Shown: piece after piece, positions 17,539 through 28,321 of the stretch
How the letters are laid out: the number at the start of each line of letters is the position of its first letter
How positions within the stretch are numbered: the stretch's first letter is position 1
Assembly: GCA_963850915.1 (NCBI GenBank)
Contig: CAWKND010000005.1
Coordinates: 1,218,207-1,282,206 of the forward strand
DNA: 64,000 bases
Direction of reading: 5' to 3'
Source of the DNA: CAVTWH01 sp963850915
GTDB taxonomy: Bacteria; Actinomycetota; Actinomycetes; Mycobacteriales; Micromonosporaceae
Position numbers and translations under genes: made by a program
Notes under the pieces: model-generated
What the model saw: only the letters and a program-made list of their open reading frames with translations
Told to the model about the DNA's origin: nothing
Databases searched by the model: none

Positions 17539-18741
17539 TCAGCCGGCGAGGGCGGCGCGGACCGGGGCGGCCTTGGCGGCGGCCTCGGCGACCTCGTCGG
17601 TCGGGTCGCTGTCCCAGACGATGCCGCCGCCGGCCCAGACGTGCAGCCGCTCGGCGTCGGCGGCCACGGTGCGGATGGTCAGCCCAAGATCCAGCCGGTC
17701 GGTACCGATCCAGCCGAGCGCACCCATGCTCGGCCCACGCCCGACCGGCTCCAGGCCGGCGATGGCGGCGAGCGCGGCCAGCTTGGGCGCCCCGGTCACC
17801 GACGCTCCCGGGCACAGCGCGCGCAGGAGTTCGGCCAGGCCGACGCCGGTACGCAGGCGGGCGGTCACGGTCGACTCGGCCTGCCACAGGTCACACCAGC
17901 GGCGTACCCCGAACAGTTCGTCCACCCGCACCGAGCCGGTACGGGCCAGCCGGCCCAGATCGTTGCGGGCCATGTCGACGATCATCACGTGCTCGGCGCG
18001 CTCCTTCTCCGAGGCGCGCAGTGCCACCGCCCCGGCGGCGGTCGCGGGTCGGGTGCCCTTGATCGGCCGGGTGGTGGCGTACCCGCCGGCCACCTCGACC
18101 AGCGTCTCCGGGGACGCGCAGGCCAGTGCCCAGCCGGTACCGGTGAGCACGCCGGGGTACCGGGCGCCGGGCAGGGCGGCCACCCGCAGCAGCGCCGGTA
18201 CCGGGTCCCCCCGGTACGCGGCACTGGCGTGCCCGACGACGTTGGCCTGGTACAGGTCGCCCCGGGCGATCGCGGCGCGTACCCGGGACACGGCGTCGGC
18301 GTGCTGTGCGGGGCTCCAGGACGGTCGCCACGGCCCCAGCGACCAGGGGGTGTGTCGCAGTGGCGCGGTCGGGTGCGGGGCGCCGTGGGCGTACACGACG
18401 GCCACCAGGTCCGGGACGGCGGGTGCGGGGGTGGGTGCGGCCGGTACCGCGCCGATCATCGCGGCGCCGCCGGCCGCGGACAGGAACAGCGCCGCCCCGC
18501 AGACCTGCACTGCGCCGTGCTCTCCGATTGAGGACGGGTGGAACTTTCCTAGATCGGCAACCGGCAGGCCGGCCCCGGCGAGGAACTGCTCGACCAGCGC
18601 TGCCGGATCGCCGCCGTCGGTCACCCGCCACTCGAGTCGGGAGCGCTCCCAGATCAGGCCTGCACACCCGACCGGGACACCGGGTACGGAACCAGACAAC
18701 GAGTCCGGCTCACCTACGACTAACGGATGGAAAGCCTTCAT
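17539..18741 (-). CDS. pabB: Aminodeoxychorismate synthase component I (PabB-like, chorismate-binding)
   Basis: 400 aa. The chorismate-binding domain shows ARGDLYQANVVGHASAAYRG, PIKGTRP at 226-232, HVMIVDMARNDLGRLA, and SVTGAPK. The lysine in PIKGT is the hallmark of PabB (it forms the covalent intermediate), while anthranilate synthases lack it. It makes 4-amino-4-deoxychorismate with a PabA glutaminase that is not in the window. The N-terminal ~100 residues are short compared with full PabB but typical for actinobacterial stand-alone members. pabB lies 34 bp upstream of def on the same strand. Confidence 0.88.
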   Translation of the reverse strand: MKAFHPLVVGEPDSLSGSVPGVPVGCAGLIWERSRLEWRVTDGGDPAALVEQFLAGAGLPVADLGKFHPSSIGEHGAVQVCGAALFLSAAGGAAMIGAVPAAPTPAPAVPDLVAVVYAHGAPHPTAPLRHTPWSLGPWRPSWSPAQHADAVSRVRAAIARGDLYQANVVGHASAAYRGDPVPALLRVAALPGARYPGVLTGTGWALACASPETLVEVAGGYATTRPIKGTRPATAAGAVALRASEKERAEHVMIVDMARNDLGRLARTGSVRVDELFGVRRWCDLWQAESTVTARLRTGVGLAELLRALCPGASVTGAPKLAALAAIAGLEPVGRGPSMGALGWIGTDRLDLGLTIRTVAADAERLHVWAGGGIVWDSDPTDEVAEAAAKAAPVRAALAG

Positions 18742-18941
18742 CCGATTGGAGGATTATCCGCATGTGGGACTGTCGGGTGCGCGAAACGGCGTTGAACAGG
18801 GGAGTACCGTGCGTCAGTGTGCATGTGAGAATCAGCACAAGCACTATTGGCAACAGCACGGTGCAGACCATTCGCCCCATGACGGATGGCAGCACGTAAC
18901 ACCGCAGCACCGACGAATGACCCAACGACCGGAGACCCCCG

Positions 18942-19145
18942 ATGTGTCAGCACCAACCCTCCTGCCCGACCGCCGACGCCGTCGACCGGGATGCAGCCCG
19001 AGTAGTCGCGTCGTTCCCGGAACAAGGTTGGAGCCTGCTCTGCAATGGTGTGATCCTCTTTGAGGACACCGGCGAGCTGCTGCCCGACGGGAGCACTGTC
19101 GCTCCGCACCGCGGCCCCGCGCCGCACACCCTGATCGCGGCCTGA
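18942..19145 (+). CDS. DUF5999 family protein
   Basis: 67 aa. The sequence (MCQHQPSCPTADAVDRDAAR, FPEQGWSLLCNGVILFEDTG, ELLPDG) is a small protein highly conserved across streptomycetes and relatives. Cys/His residues (C2, H4, C8, C34) could bind metal. Function unknown. The preceding 18742-18941 stretch is relatively AT-rich and probably holds its promoter; nothing else was recognised in it. Confidence 0.85.
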   Translation: MCQHQPSCPTADAVDRDAARVVASFPEQGWSLLCNGVILFEDTGELLPDGSTVAPHRGPAPHTLIAA

Positions 19146-19186
19146 CCAGACTGATCGCGGCCTGAGAAGTCCGCGGCCTGACCAGT
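19131..19186. repeat. 20-bp tandem repeat across the DUF5999 stop codon
   Basis: CTGATCGCGGCCTGACCAGA (19131-19150) contains the final codons and stop. It is followed by CTGATCGCGGCCTGAGAAGT and a partial CCGCGGCCTGACCAG. Period 20 bp, about 2.8 units. Confidence 0.75.
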
Positions 19187-19238
19187 CGCCTGCCCGGGCG
19201 ACGATGTAGCCGCCCGGGACGCTGCACCGCAGCAGCAC

Positions 19239-22124
<2,886 letters not shown>

Positions 22125-22179
22125 ATCGCTCACTCCGTACGAGGCTGTGGGTAACGGCCCTCCCCCTCTGTCGTACCCG

Positions 22180-22290
22180 CCTCCAGAGTCCGCTGCCCGA
22201 TCGCGCTCCTTTTGCCTGAGAGGTTCCGGGGAGGATTTGCCCCTTCGGCGCCCTGGTCAGGCATGGCCTGCCGGGGTCTCTCGCGCGTGG
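22180..22290 (-). ncRNA. Glycine riboswitch upstream of gcvP
   Basis: On the minus strand, in order, are the conserved glycine-aptamer blocks CGAGAGACCCC, GCGCCGAAGGGGCAA, CCTCTCAGGCAAAAGG and GGACTCTGGAG. One complete aptamer is seen; no second tandem aptamer was found. It ends about 55 nt before the gcvP start, so glycine binding probably switches on gcvP. Confidence 0.94.
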
Positions 22291-22399
22291 ATGTAGCGGC
22301 GTCGGCAACGCTACCAGCGACACCTCGTGAACCGTTGGACCCGCCGCCGGCACGCCAGTCAGGGTGCAGTAACTCACACCTGTCCCCCGTGCGCGGCTG

Positions 22400-23212
22400 T
22401 CAGTCGTTCAGCGCGTCCTCGACGCCGGTCTCGTGCGGGCCGAGGAAGACCGGGTCGCGGCGGATCGTCAGGTCCCACACCGCCTTCACGTCGGCGCCCT
22501 GCTCCCGGATGCTGGCCCGGTACCAGGAGACGTACCGGTCGCTGACGCTGGAGTCGCCGACCCCGTTGGCGTCGATGCCCAGGTGCCGGCAGATCGAGAC
22601 AGCGCGCTGGATGTGGTAGCTCTGGGTAACCACTGTCAGCTTCGTCACCCCGAAGATCAGCTTCGCTCGGGCGCACGAGTCGTAGGTGTCGAAGCCCGCG
22701 TAGTCGGCGACCACCTTCGTCGCCGGTACGCCGTGCGCGGTCAACCAGGTGCGCATGCCACCGGGCTCGTTGTAGTCGGGGCGGCCGTTGTCGCCGGAGA
22801 CCAGGATGACCTTGGCCCGCCCCGAGGCGTAGAGCTGCCGGGCCAGCTCCAGCCGGGCGGCGAGGAACGGCGAGGGTACGTCCCCCGGCTCGTACACCTG
22901 CGCGCCGAGTACCAGTACCACGGGCGCGGCCGGTACCGCGTCGGCGGCATACACGTGGCCGCGCGCACCGTGGTCGACATAGAGCACGCTGGCGACCACC
23001 ACGACGGCGAGCACCGCGGCGCCGACCAGTGCCAGCCGGAACAGCCGCCGCACCCAGCGCCTGCGCCGCCCAGCCGGCCGTGCGGTGGCGGCGACTGGCT
23101 CAGCGGTTGGCGCGAATGAGGCGGTGGCGGCGGCCGGCTCAGCGGTTGACGCGGTTGTGCTGGACTGCGGCTCGGCGAGGGGTTCGGCGCGCTCGGTCAT
23201 ACCCAGGATCAT
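22400..23212 (-). CDS. SanA/YdcF-like DUF218 membrane protein
   Basis: 270 aa. A ~45-residue cytosolic Ala/Thr/Glu-rich head is followed by a basic patch (RRRRWVRRLFR), one TM helix (residues ~58-80), and an extracytoplasmic DUF218 domain: APVVLVLGAQVYEPGDVPSP, LYASGRAKVILVSGDNGRPD, EPGGMRTWLTAHGV, LTVVTQSYHIQRAVSICRHL. E. coli SanA affects envelope permeability to vancomycin. ATG 23200 is an alternative start. It lies between merR and gcvP, an insertion relative to the mycobacterial order. Confidence 0.88.
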   Translation of the reverse strand: MILGMTERAEPLAEPQSSTTASTAEPAAATASFAPTAEPVAATARPAGRRRRWVRRLFRLALVGAAVLAVVVVASVLYVDHGARGHVYAADAVPAAPVVLVLGAQVYEPGDVPSPFLAARLELARQLYASGRAKVILVSGDNGRPDYNEPGGMRTWLTAHGVPATKVVADYAGFDTYDSCARAKLIFGVTKLTVVTQSYHIQRAVSICRHLGIDANGVGDSSVSDRYVSWYRASIREQGADVKAVWDLTIRRDPVFLGPHETGVEDALND

Positions 23213-23292
23213 GCCCGCTCGGCCAGATACTCTCTACCCCGGCATACTCAGCCGAACAGACTATTCTGCAGCCGGCTCGCCAGCAGCAAGCG

Positions 23293-23405
23293 CTGTCGCG
23301 AGGGTTGGGCTGTCGCGAGGTTGGGCTGTCGCGAGGTTGGGCCGGGCGCGGGCCGAGGCTGACGTAGATCAGCGCTGACGTGGATGACGGCTGACGAGGG
23401 CCAGC
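23293..23405. repeat. Tandem array with 16-bp period abutting the merR stop
   Basis: Seven consecutive units. CTGTCGCGAGG(G)TTGGG occurs three times (23293-23341), then a diverged CCGGGCGCGGGCCGAG, then three units starting GCTGACG (23358, 23374, 23390). The register stays at 16 bp after the first unit (17 bp). The array lies in the 203-bp gap between sanA and merR; no coding content was found in the gap. Confidence 0.8.
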
Positions 23406-23415
23406 GGCGGAAGGG

Positions 23416-24006
23416 TCAGCCGGCGCGGCGGCGGGCGCGGCGGGCGGCGAGCTCGTCCGCCCGGTCGTCGGCGAAGTCGTCGGCCGGCGGCGCCACCGGC
23501 AACCCGTCCAGCGGGTCGGCGTCCGCGCGCTCGGACGGCAGGTGCGCCAGCGAGCCCTTGATCTCCTTGAAGGCGCCGCCGATCGCGATGCCGAACACGC
23601 CCTGGCCGCCCTGCAACAGGTCGACGACCTCCTCCGGGGAGCGGCACTCATAGACCGTGGTGCCGTCGGAGATGAGCGTGATCTGCGCCAGGTCGTCCAC
23701 GCCACGGGAGCGCAGCGCGTCGATCGCCTTGCGGATGTTCTGCAGCGAGACACCGGCGTCGAGCAGGCGCTTGACCACCTTCAGGACGACCATGTCGCGG
23801 AACGAGTAGAGCCGCTGGGTACCCGAGCCGGAGGCGTCCCGGATGCTCGGTACGACCAGGCCTGTTCGCGCCCAGTAGTCCAGTTGCCGGTAGCTGATAC
23901 TGACGGCGTGGCAGGCGGCGACTCCGCGGTAGCCCACGGCGCCGATCTCTTCCTGCTCGCCGGCCGGTGTCTCGGCTCCAGCTTCCGGATCTCGCGGCTC
24001 ATCCAC
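23416..24006 (-). CDS. MerR family regulator (second merR of the FHA/merR cluster)
   Basis: 196 aa from GTG 24006, chosen for GGGAGG nine bases before. The MerR winged helix is at residues ~25-95: GVAACHAVSISYRQLDYWAR, TGLVVPSIRD, GTQRLYSFRDMVVLKVVKRL. An effector region (TTVYECRSPEEVVDLLQGGQ) and an Asp/Arg-rich tail follow. Order and strand match Mycobacterium Rv1830, downstream of the bifunctional nuclease gene. The target is unknown. Confidence 0.9.
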   Translation of the reverse strand: MDEPRDPEAGAETPAGEQEEIGAVGYRGVAACHAVSISYRQLDYWARTGLVVPSIRDASGSGTQRLYSFRDMVVLKVVKRLLDAGVSLQNIRKAIDALRSRGVDDLAQITLISDGTTVYECRSPEEVVDLLQGGQGVFGIAIGGAFKEIKGSLAHLPSERADADPLDGLPVAPPADDFADDRADELAARRARRRAG

Positions 24007-24156
24007 TGCCGTCAACCTCCCGCGTCCTGCCAGCTGGCGGTGGTCCCGTCCCCAACGACGACCCTAGTACCCGGCGAGGTGCGGCCAAGGCAGCTTCCGC
24101 GCGACACGCCGACCCGCCACGCCGGCCACCGGTTGACGGCCGCCCGGCAGCCGATC

Positions 24157-24624
24157 TCAGCCGGCGAAGTCCTCCGGCGTCACGCCCTCGAGGAACTCGC
24201 GGAACTTCTCCACCTCGTCCTCCTGCTCGTCCGGGATGATGATCCCGGCCTCGGTGAGGACCTCGTCGGTGCACCAGATGGTGGCACCGGCGCGCAGCGC
24301 GAGGGCGATCGAGTCGCTCGGCCGGGCGGAGACGCGTACGCCGGTATCGCCGATCACCAGGTCCGCGTAGTAGATGTTCTCCTTCATCTCCATGATCTCG
24401 ACAGCCTTCAACGGCTGCCGCAGCGCCGTCAGGATGTCCCGCATCAGATCATGGGTGAGTGGCCGGGCCGACTTGACGCCCTGCTGCTCGTAGGCGATGG
24501 CGGTGGCCTCCACGGCACCGATCCAGATCGGCAGGTAGCGGTCGCCGCCGACTTCTTTGAGCAGCACGATCGGCTGGTTGCTGGGGAGCTCGACCCGAAC
24601 TCCGACCACGCTCAGCTCACGCAC
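24157..24624 (-). CDS. Bifunctional nuclease family protein (BFN/DUF151)
   Basis: 155 aa from GTG 24624, seven bases after GGAGGGC. The BFN domain covers nearly all: VGVRVELPSNQPIVLLKE, YLPIWIGAVEATAIAYEQQG, RPLTHDLMRDILTAL, and SARPSDSIALALRAGATIW. Its positional equivalent in Mycobacterium is Rv1829. Plant homologues show nuclease activity; the bacterial role is not settled. It is located between two merR genes in a conserved cluster. Confidence 0.92.
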   Translation of the reverse strand: MRELSVVGVRVELPSNQPIVLLKEVGGDRYLPIWIGAVEATAIAYEQQGVKSARPLTHDLMRDILTALRQPLKAVEIMEMKENIYYADLVIGDTGVRVSARPSDSIALALRAGATIWCTDEVLTEAGIIIPDEQEDEVEKFREFLEGVTPEDFAG

Positions 24625-24760
24625 CGCTGCCCTCCATCGGCCCGCCGGTCCACGCTCGAGAGCGCCTGCCGGAAGCGTATTGTCGTCCCTCTTCCCTGCA
24701 CGGTACACGCGACCCGATCACCCGCGGAGCGTGGCCGGTGCCGACATTTGTGACCGTCAC

Positions 24761-25626
24761 CTACCCGCCGAGGGTCTCGCGCAGCCCGGTGCGTACCAGT
24801 GCGGCGTGCAGCTGCTCGGAGAGCGCGGCCACCTCGCGTACCGTTTGCGCGGCACGGTCCCGGGCGGCCGGCGTGTGCTGCCGGGCCAGTGGCGCGACCA
24901 GCTGCTGGAGCAGCCCGATCTCCCGGTCGGCGGCCGCCTGGTAGCCGCGCAGGTGACGCGGTTCGATGCCGTACCCGGCGAGCTGCGCGACCGTGTGCGC
25001 CACGGTCAGCGCGTCCTCGTCGTACCAGCCGCCACGGGTCGCGACGAGGCCCTGCTTCTCCAGCGTGGTCAGCGTGGCGTCGGCCAGTCCGGAGCGGTCC
25101 AGCAGTTCGTCGCGGGTCAGCCGGAGCACCACCGGCGCGGTTACAGGCTGCTGCTCCACCTCGCGCAGTGCCGGGCGGCGCGAGCTGAGGCCGGTGACGG
25201 TACCCCCGGAGGTTTCCCCTCGCCCGACCAGCCGTCACCGCCCGACCGGCCGTCGTTGCCGGACAGGACAGCGCGAACCAGGGCGGCGGTGGGCTCACCG
25301 CGGTCGAACGCGGCCAACTGCTCGCGGATCACCCGCAGCGGCAGGTAGTGATCGCGCTGGGCGGCCAGGATCAGCCGCAGCCGGGTCACGTCGAGCCAGC
25401 TGTACTTGCGGTAGCCGGCCGCGGTGCGCTGCGGCTCCACCAGCCCCTCCGCCTCCAGGAAGCGCAGCTTGGAGATGGTCACGTCGGGGAACTCGGCGCG
25501 CAGCTGATCGAGCACCTCGCCGATGCTCATGAGCGTCTCCGGCCGCGAGCCCGAAAGCCGCGATTCAGAAAGCCCTGAGCCAGAACTGCGTGCCCCAGCC
25601 GCGGCCGAGCTCTCCGGTGCCGTCAT
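24761..25626 (-). CDS. ftsR: FtsR-like MerR family regulator (frameshifted)
   Basis: N-terminal MerR DNA-binding domain: LMSIGEVLDQLRAEFPDVTI, SKLRFLEAEGLVEPQRTAAG, YRKYSWLDVTRLRLILAAQR, as in Rv1828/FtsR. After about residue 137 the frame changes near 25213-25225 (a GAGGGGAAA run). The other frame continues GETSGGTVTGLSSRRPALRE into LTRDELLDRSGLADATLTTL and ends LRETLGG, the normal C-terminal half. One base appears missing. Corynebacterium FtsR activates ftsZ and controls cell division. It lies directly downstream of the FHA gene, as in mycobacteria. Confidence 0.87.
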
Positions 25627-25640
25627 CGCCTGCCCGTCGG

Positions 25641-26081
25641 TCAGCTCTCGTCGGCCCGTGGCCCGGCCAGGAACACCAGCCGGAACTTGCCGATCTGGAC
25701 CTCGTCGCCGTTGGCCAGGGTGGCCGCTTCGACCCGCTCGCGGTTGACGTAGGTGCCGTTGAGGCTGCCCACATCGCGGACGGTGAAGGTACCGCCCTCG
25801 CGGTGGAACTCGGCGTGCCGGCGGGAGACGGTGACGTCGTCCAGGAAGATGTCACTGTCCGGGTGCCGGCCACTGGTGGTCACGTCATGGTCGAGCAGGA
25901 ACCGCGCGCCGGCGTTCGGGCCACGCCGCACGACCAGCAGTGCCATGCCGTGCGGTAGCGATCCGGACACGCGGTTGGGCGCTACGTCTGCGTCCGACCC
26001 TTCGAGCACCTCATCGATGTTGCCGATGCTCATCGTGGACGTGACGTCGAGCGGGGGGAACTCGTCGTCTGGGCGCGTCAT
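25641..26081 (-). CDS. garA: FHA domain protein, GarA/OdhI-like
   Basis: 146 aa, starting MTRPDDEFPPLDVTSTMSIG. The N-terminal Thr-containing segment (VTSTM) occupies the place of GarA's ETTS phosphorylation motif. The C-terminal FHA domain shows GARFLLDHDVTTSGRHPDSD, VSRRHAEFHREGG and VRDVGSLNGTYVN. GarA, when unphosphorylated, binds and tunes alpha-ketoglutarate dehydrogenase and glutamate enzymes; kinases PknB/G control it (known in mycobacteria). The position between gcvH and ftsR is conserved. Confidence 0.9.
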   Translation of the reverse strand: MTRPDDEFPPLDVTSTMSIGNIDEVLEGSDADVAPNRVSGSLPHGMALLVVRRGPNAGARFLLDHDVTTSGRHPDSDIFLDDVTVSRRHAEFHREGGTFTVRDVGSLNGTYVNRERVEAATLANGDEVQIGKFRLVFLAGPRADES

Positions 26082-26340
26082 CGGGACCACCTTTAGCGTC
26101 AAGGGCCGGCGTCGGAGCGGGCGCGCGGCGACAAGGACGGCCACCACAGGTGACCTGTGGTGCGACTCCCCCATGTCGCTCAACGTGGTCCAGACGCGCG
26201 ACCGCAGGTTCACGGTCGACTGGGCGAGCCTACTCATGGTCGAAATGCAGGGTCAACCGGACGCGCAGAGATCTCCACACCAGAACAACGGAGACCGGTC
26301 ACTTCCGGTTACTTGTGCCGCTGCGATTACGGTTGCTCGC

Positions 26341-26372
26341 TTACTGTTCGGTCAGTCTACTGTTCGGTCAGT
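26341..26372. repeat. 16-bp tandem duplication across the gcvH stop codon
   Basis: TTACTGTTCGGTCAGT (26341-26356) is followed by CTACTGTTCGGTCAGT (26357-26372). On the coding strand the second copy encodes the last residues LTEQ and the TAG stop; the other copy adds an in-register TAA. The rest of the 26082-26340 gap shows no feature beyond an AT-richer run. Confidence 0.8.
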
Positions 26373-26734
26373 TTCTGGTAGGCCGCGGCGTCCAGCAGCC
26401 CGTCGAGCGCCGCCGGGTCGTCCGGCTCCAGCCGGACCAGCCAACCGTCACCGTACGGGTCGGAGTTGACCAGCTCCGGCGTCTCCGCGAGCAGCTCGTT
26501 GCGGGCCACCACGGTACCGGCGTAGGGCGCGTAGATCTCCGAGACGCTCTTGGTCGACTCCACCTCGCCCAGCGGTTCACCAGCCGCCACCGTGGTACCC
26601 ACCTCGGGCAGCTGGACGTACACGATGTCGCCCAGGGCGTCCTGGGCGAAGTCGGTGATGCCGACGGCGGGCGCCGACTGCTCCGGAGCCACCCACTCGT
26701 GCTCGCTGGTGTAGCGCAGTTCCTCGGGTACCAC
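26357..26734 (-). CDS. gcvH: Glycine cleavage system H protein
   Basis: 125 aa. Lipoyl carrier: ELRYTSEHEWV start, VGITDFAQDALGDIVYVQLP, GEVESTKSVSEIYAP with the lipoylated lysine (residue ~62), and NSDPYGDGWLVRLEP. It shuttles the aminomethyl group between GcvP, GcvT and GcvL. The start GTG 26734 follows GAGGAG. It lies in the same strand and block as gcvP but separated by the FHA-merR genes; no riboswitch is seen before gcvH itself. Confidence 0.96.
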   Translation of the reverse strand: MVPEELRYTSEHEWVAPEQSAPAVGITDFAQDALGDIVYVQLPEVGTTVAAGEPLGEVESTKSVSEIYAPYAGTVVARNELLAETPELVNSDPYGDGWLVRLEPDDPAALDGLLDAAAYQKLTEQ

Positions 26735-26793
26735 GGGTCAATCTTCTCCTCGTCGGCGCCGGTCAGGCTGTCAAAAGATCAAACTGCGCGAAG

Positions 26794-27912
26794 TCAGTTC
26801 ACTGGTTGGGCGTACTTCGGCGCGGTGGCCGGAACCGTCGCGGCAACCACGACGTTACCGGGTGTCGCCACAGTCACCGTACCGCCCGCGTTATGTACCG
26901 CGTCGATGACTCCACCGGCGATGTTCAGTGCCGGCTGGAGGGTCTGCGGATCGCCGATCGCGGTGATCACGTAGACCGGGTTGAGTAGCTTCCCGTCGGC
27001 GTTGATCTGGTCGTTGGCGGCGTCGACGAAGTAGGTGGAGGCGATGATGCGTACCGATCCGCCGTTGCCGCCGTCGATCTGCATCGCCTCGGCGCCCGCG
27101 TCCCGCAGCTCCTCCACCATGTCGAGGATGGTGGAGGCGATCGGCTTGTTGCCCGGCACGATCCGGATCACGATGCCCGGCCCCTGCGCGGCCAAAGTAC
27201 CGGCCAGGATGCCCAGTTCGTCGGCGCGCTGGGTGGCCGCGCGCAGGGCCGCGTCCCGGCTCTGGCTGCCCGCCTCCAGCTGCTGCTTGGTTGACTGCAG
27301 GTTGGAGATCTCCAGCCGCAGCCGGTCCTGCCGCGAATCCAGGTCGGAGAGGATCTGCACCAGGTCCTCGGGGCGCTCGTTGGCCAGCTGCGCATCACCG
27401 GAGTTGCTGTGCAACTGGACCACCAGGGCGAAGCCGAGCAGCCCGAGGAGTACCCCGATGAACGCCCCGGCGACGCTGAGCCGGCGGCGCCTGGGCGGTG
27501 CTGCCGGTGGCTCGTCCGCATCCTGAACCGAAGCCGAGTCGACGGCCGCGTCCGGCGTGCGTTCGGGCTCCCCGGTGGCGGGCTCCGCACCCGCTACCAC
27601 TGGCTCGGCCGCTACTGGCTCGGCCTTCACTGACACGGCCTTCACTGACACAGCCGGCACTGACACGGTCGGGTCCGCGGCCTGGCCCGCGACAGGCTCA
27701 GCTACGGGCGGCTCGGCTGCCACCGGCCCGGCCACAGACGGCCCGGCCACAGACGGCGCCGACGCCACCGGCTCAGCCGCAGGCGGTTCGGGCACCACGG
27801 ACTCGGGCACCACGGACTCGGGCACCACGGACTCCGATACCACCGGCTCGGGCGGGGCGGGCTGGTCGGCGGCCGGCTCACCGGCCTCGGGGTACTGGTC
27901 GTCAGTGCTCAT
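26794..27912 (-). CDS. DUF881 family membrane protein with pentapeptide-repeat head
   Basis: 372 aa. The cytosolic N-terminus (~130 residues) is a low-complexity Val/Pro/Glu/Ala region made of five-residue units (ESVVP, AEPVA, SVKAV). One TM helix (GAFIGVLLGLLGFALVVQL), a coiled coil (DLDSRQDRLRLEISNLQST) and the DUF881 domain (GPGIVIRIV, ELRDAGAEAMQIDG, NPVYVITAIGDPQTL) follow. Start ATG 27912. With a small basic protein and a second DUF881 gene it forms a conserved actinobacterial block (Rv1823-Rv1825 order). DUF881 proteins are linked to envelope or division; the mechanism is unknown. Confidence 0.88.
   Translation of the reverse strand: MSTDDQYPEAGEPAADQPAPPEPVVSESVVPESVVPESVVPEPPAAEPVASAPSVAGPSVAGPVAAEPPVAEPVAGQAADPTVSVPAVSVKAVSVKAEPVAAEPVVAGAEPATGEPERTPDAAVDSASVQDADEPPAAPPRRRRLSVAGAFIGVLLGLLGFALVVQLHSNSGDAQLANERPEDLVQILSDLDSRQDRLRLEISNLQSTKQQLEAGSQSRDAALRAATQRADELGILAGTLAAQGPGIVIRIVPGNKPIASTILDMVEELRDAGAEAMQIDGGNGGSVRIIASTYFVDAANDQINADGKLLNPVYVITAIGDPQTLQPALNIAGGVIDAVHNAGGTVTVATPGNVVVAATVPATAPKYAQPVN
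27790..27834. repeat. 15-bp in-frame tandem repeat (x3) inside the DUF881 gene
   Basis: GGGCACCACGGACTC occurs three times without interruption (27790, 27805, 27820) and encodes ESVVP pentapeptides on the minus strand. Looser 15-bp units continue to about 27620. Confidence 0.8.
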
Positions 27913-27988
27913 CGCGGTGGAGTCTCCGTCGCGGGTGGGTGAGCCGTCGCGGATGGGTACGGCTGCCGGACTGCTGCGGCCATCCGCC

Positions 27989-28321
27989 TCACGCCCGGAA
28001 GAGGTGCCGGCGGATCGCGGCCACATTGCCGAAGATACGCACACCGAGCACGACGACCACACCGGTGGAGAGCTGGCTACCCACGCCGAGCTGATCGCCG
28101 AGGTAGACGATCAACGCGGCGACCAGCACATTGGAGATGAACGAGACGACGAACTGCTTGTCGTCGAAGACCTTGTCCAGCCGGGCCCGGATGCCACCGA
28201 ACACCGCGTCCAGCGCGGCGACCACGGCGATCGGCAGGTAGGGCTGCAGCTCCAGCGGTACCGACGGCTTGAAGATCACCCCGACCACCACGCCGGCTAT
28301 CAGGGCGAGCACCGCGAACAT
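27989..28321 (-). CDS. sbp: Small basic protein (Sbp, DUF1290)
   Basis: 110 aa, three hydrophobic helices: MFAVLALIAGVVVGVIF at the N-terminus, YLPIAVVAALDAVFGGIRAR in the middle and VSFISNVLVAALIVYLGDQL later, ending in a basic tail. The family sits beside division genes in firmicutes and between DUF881 genes in actinobacteria. The ATG overlaps the stop of the upstream DUF881 gene (TGATG), so translation is coupled. Biochemical role unknown. Confidence 0.9.
   Translation of the reverse strand: MFAVLALIAGVVVGVIFKPSVPLELQPYLPIAVVAALDAVFGGIRARLDKVFDDKQFVVSFISNVLVAALIVYLGDQLGVGSQLSTGVVVVLGVRIFGNVAAIRRHLFRA

Noticed and set aside
18710..18880. Small minus-strand ORF with a hydrophobic stretch (VCTVLLPIVLVLILTCTL) upstream of pabB
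   Set aside because: No ribosome site, overlaps the pabB start, and lies in the likely DUF5999 promoter; too weak to call a gene.
23293..23405. Possible CRISPR array
   Set aside because: Units are contiguous 16-bp tandem copies without spacers, and no cas genes are near.
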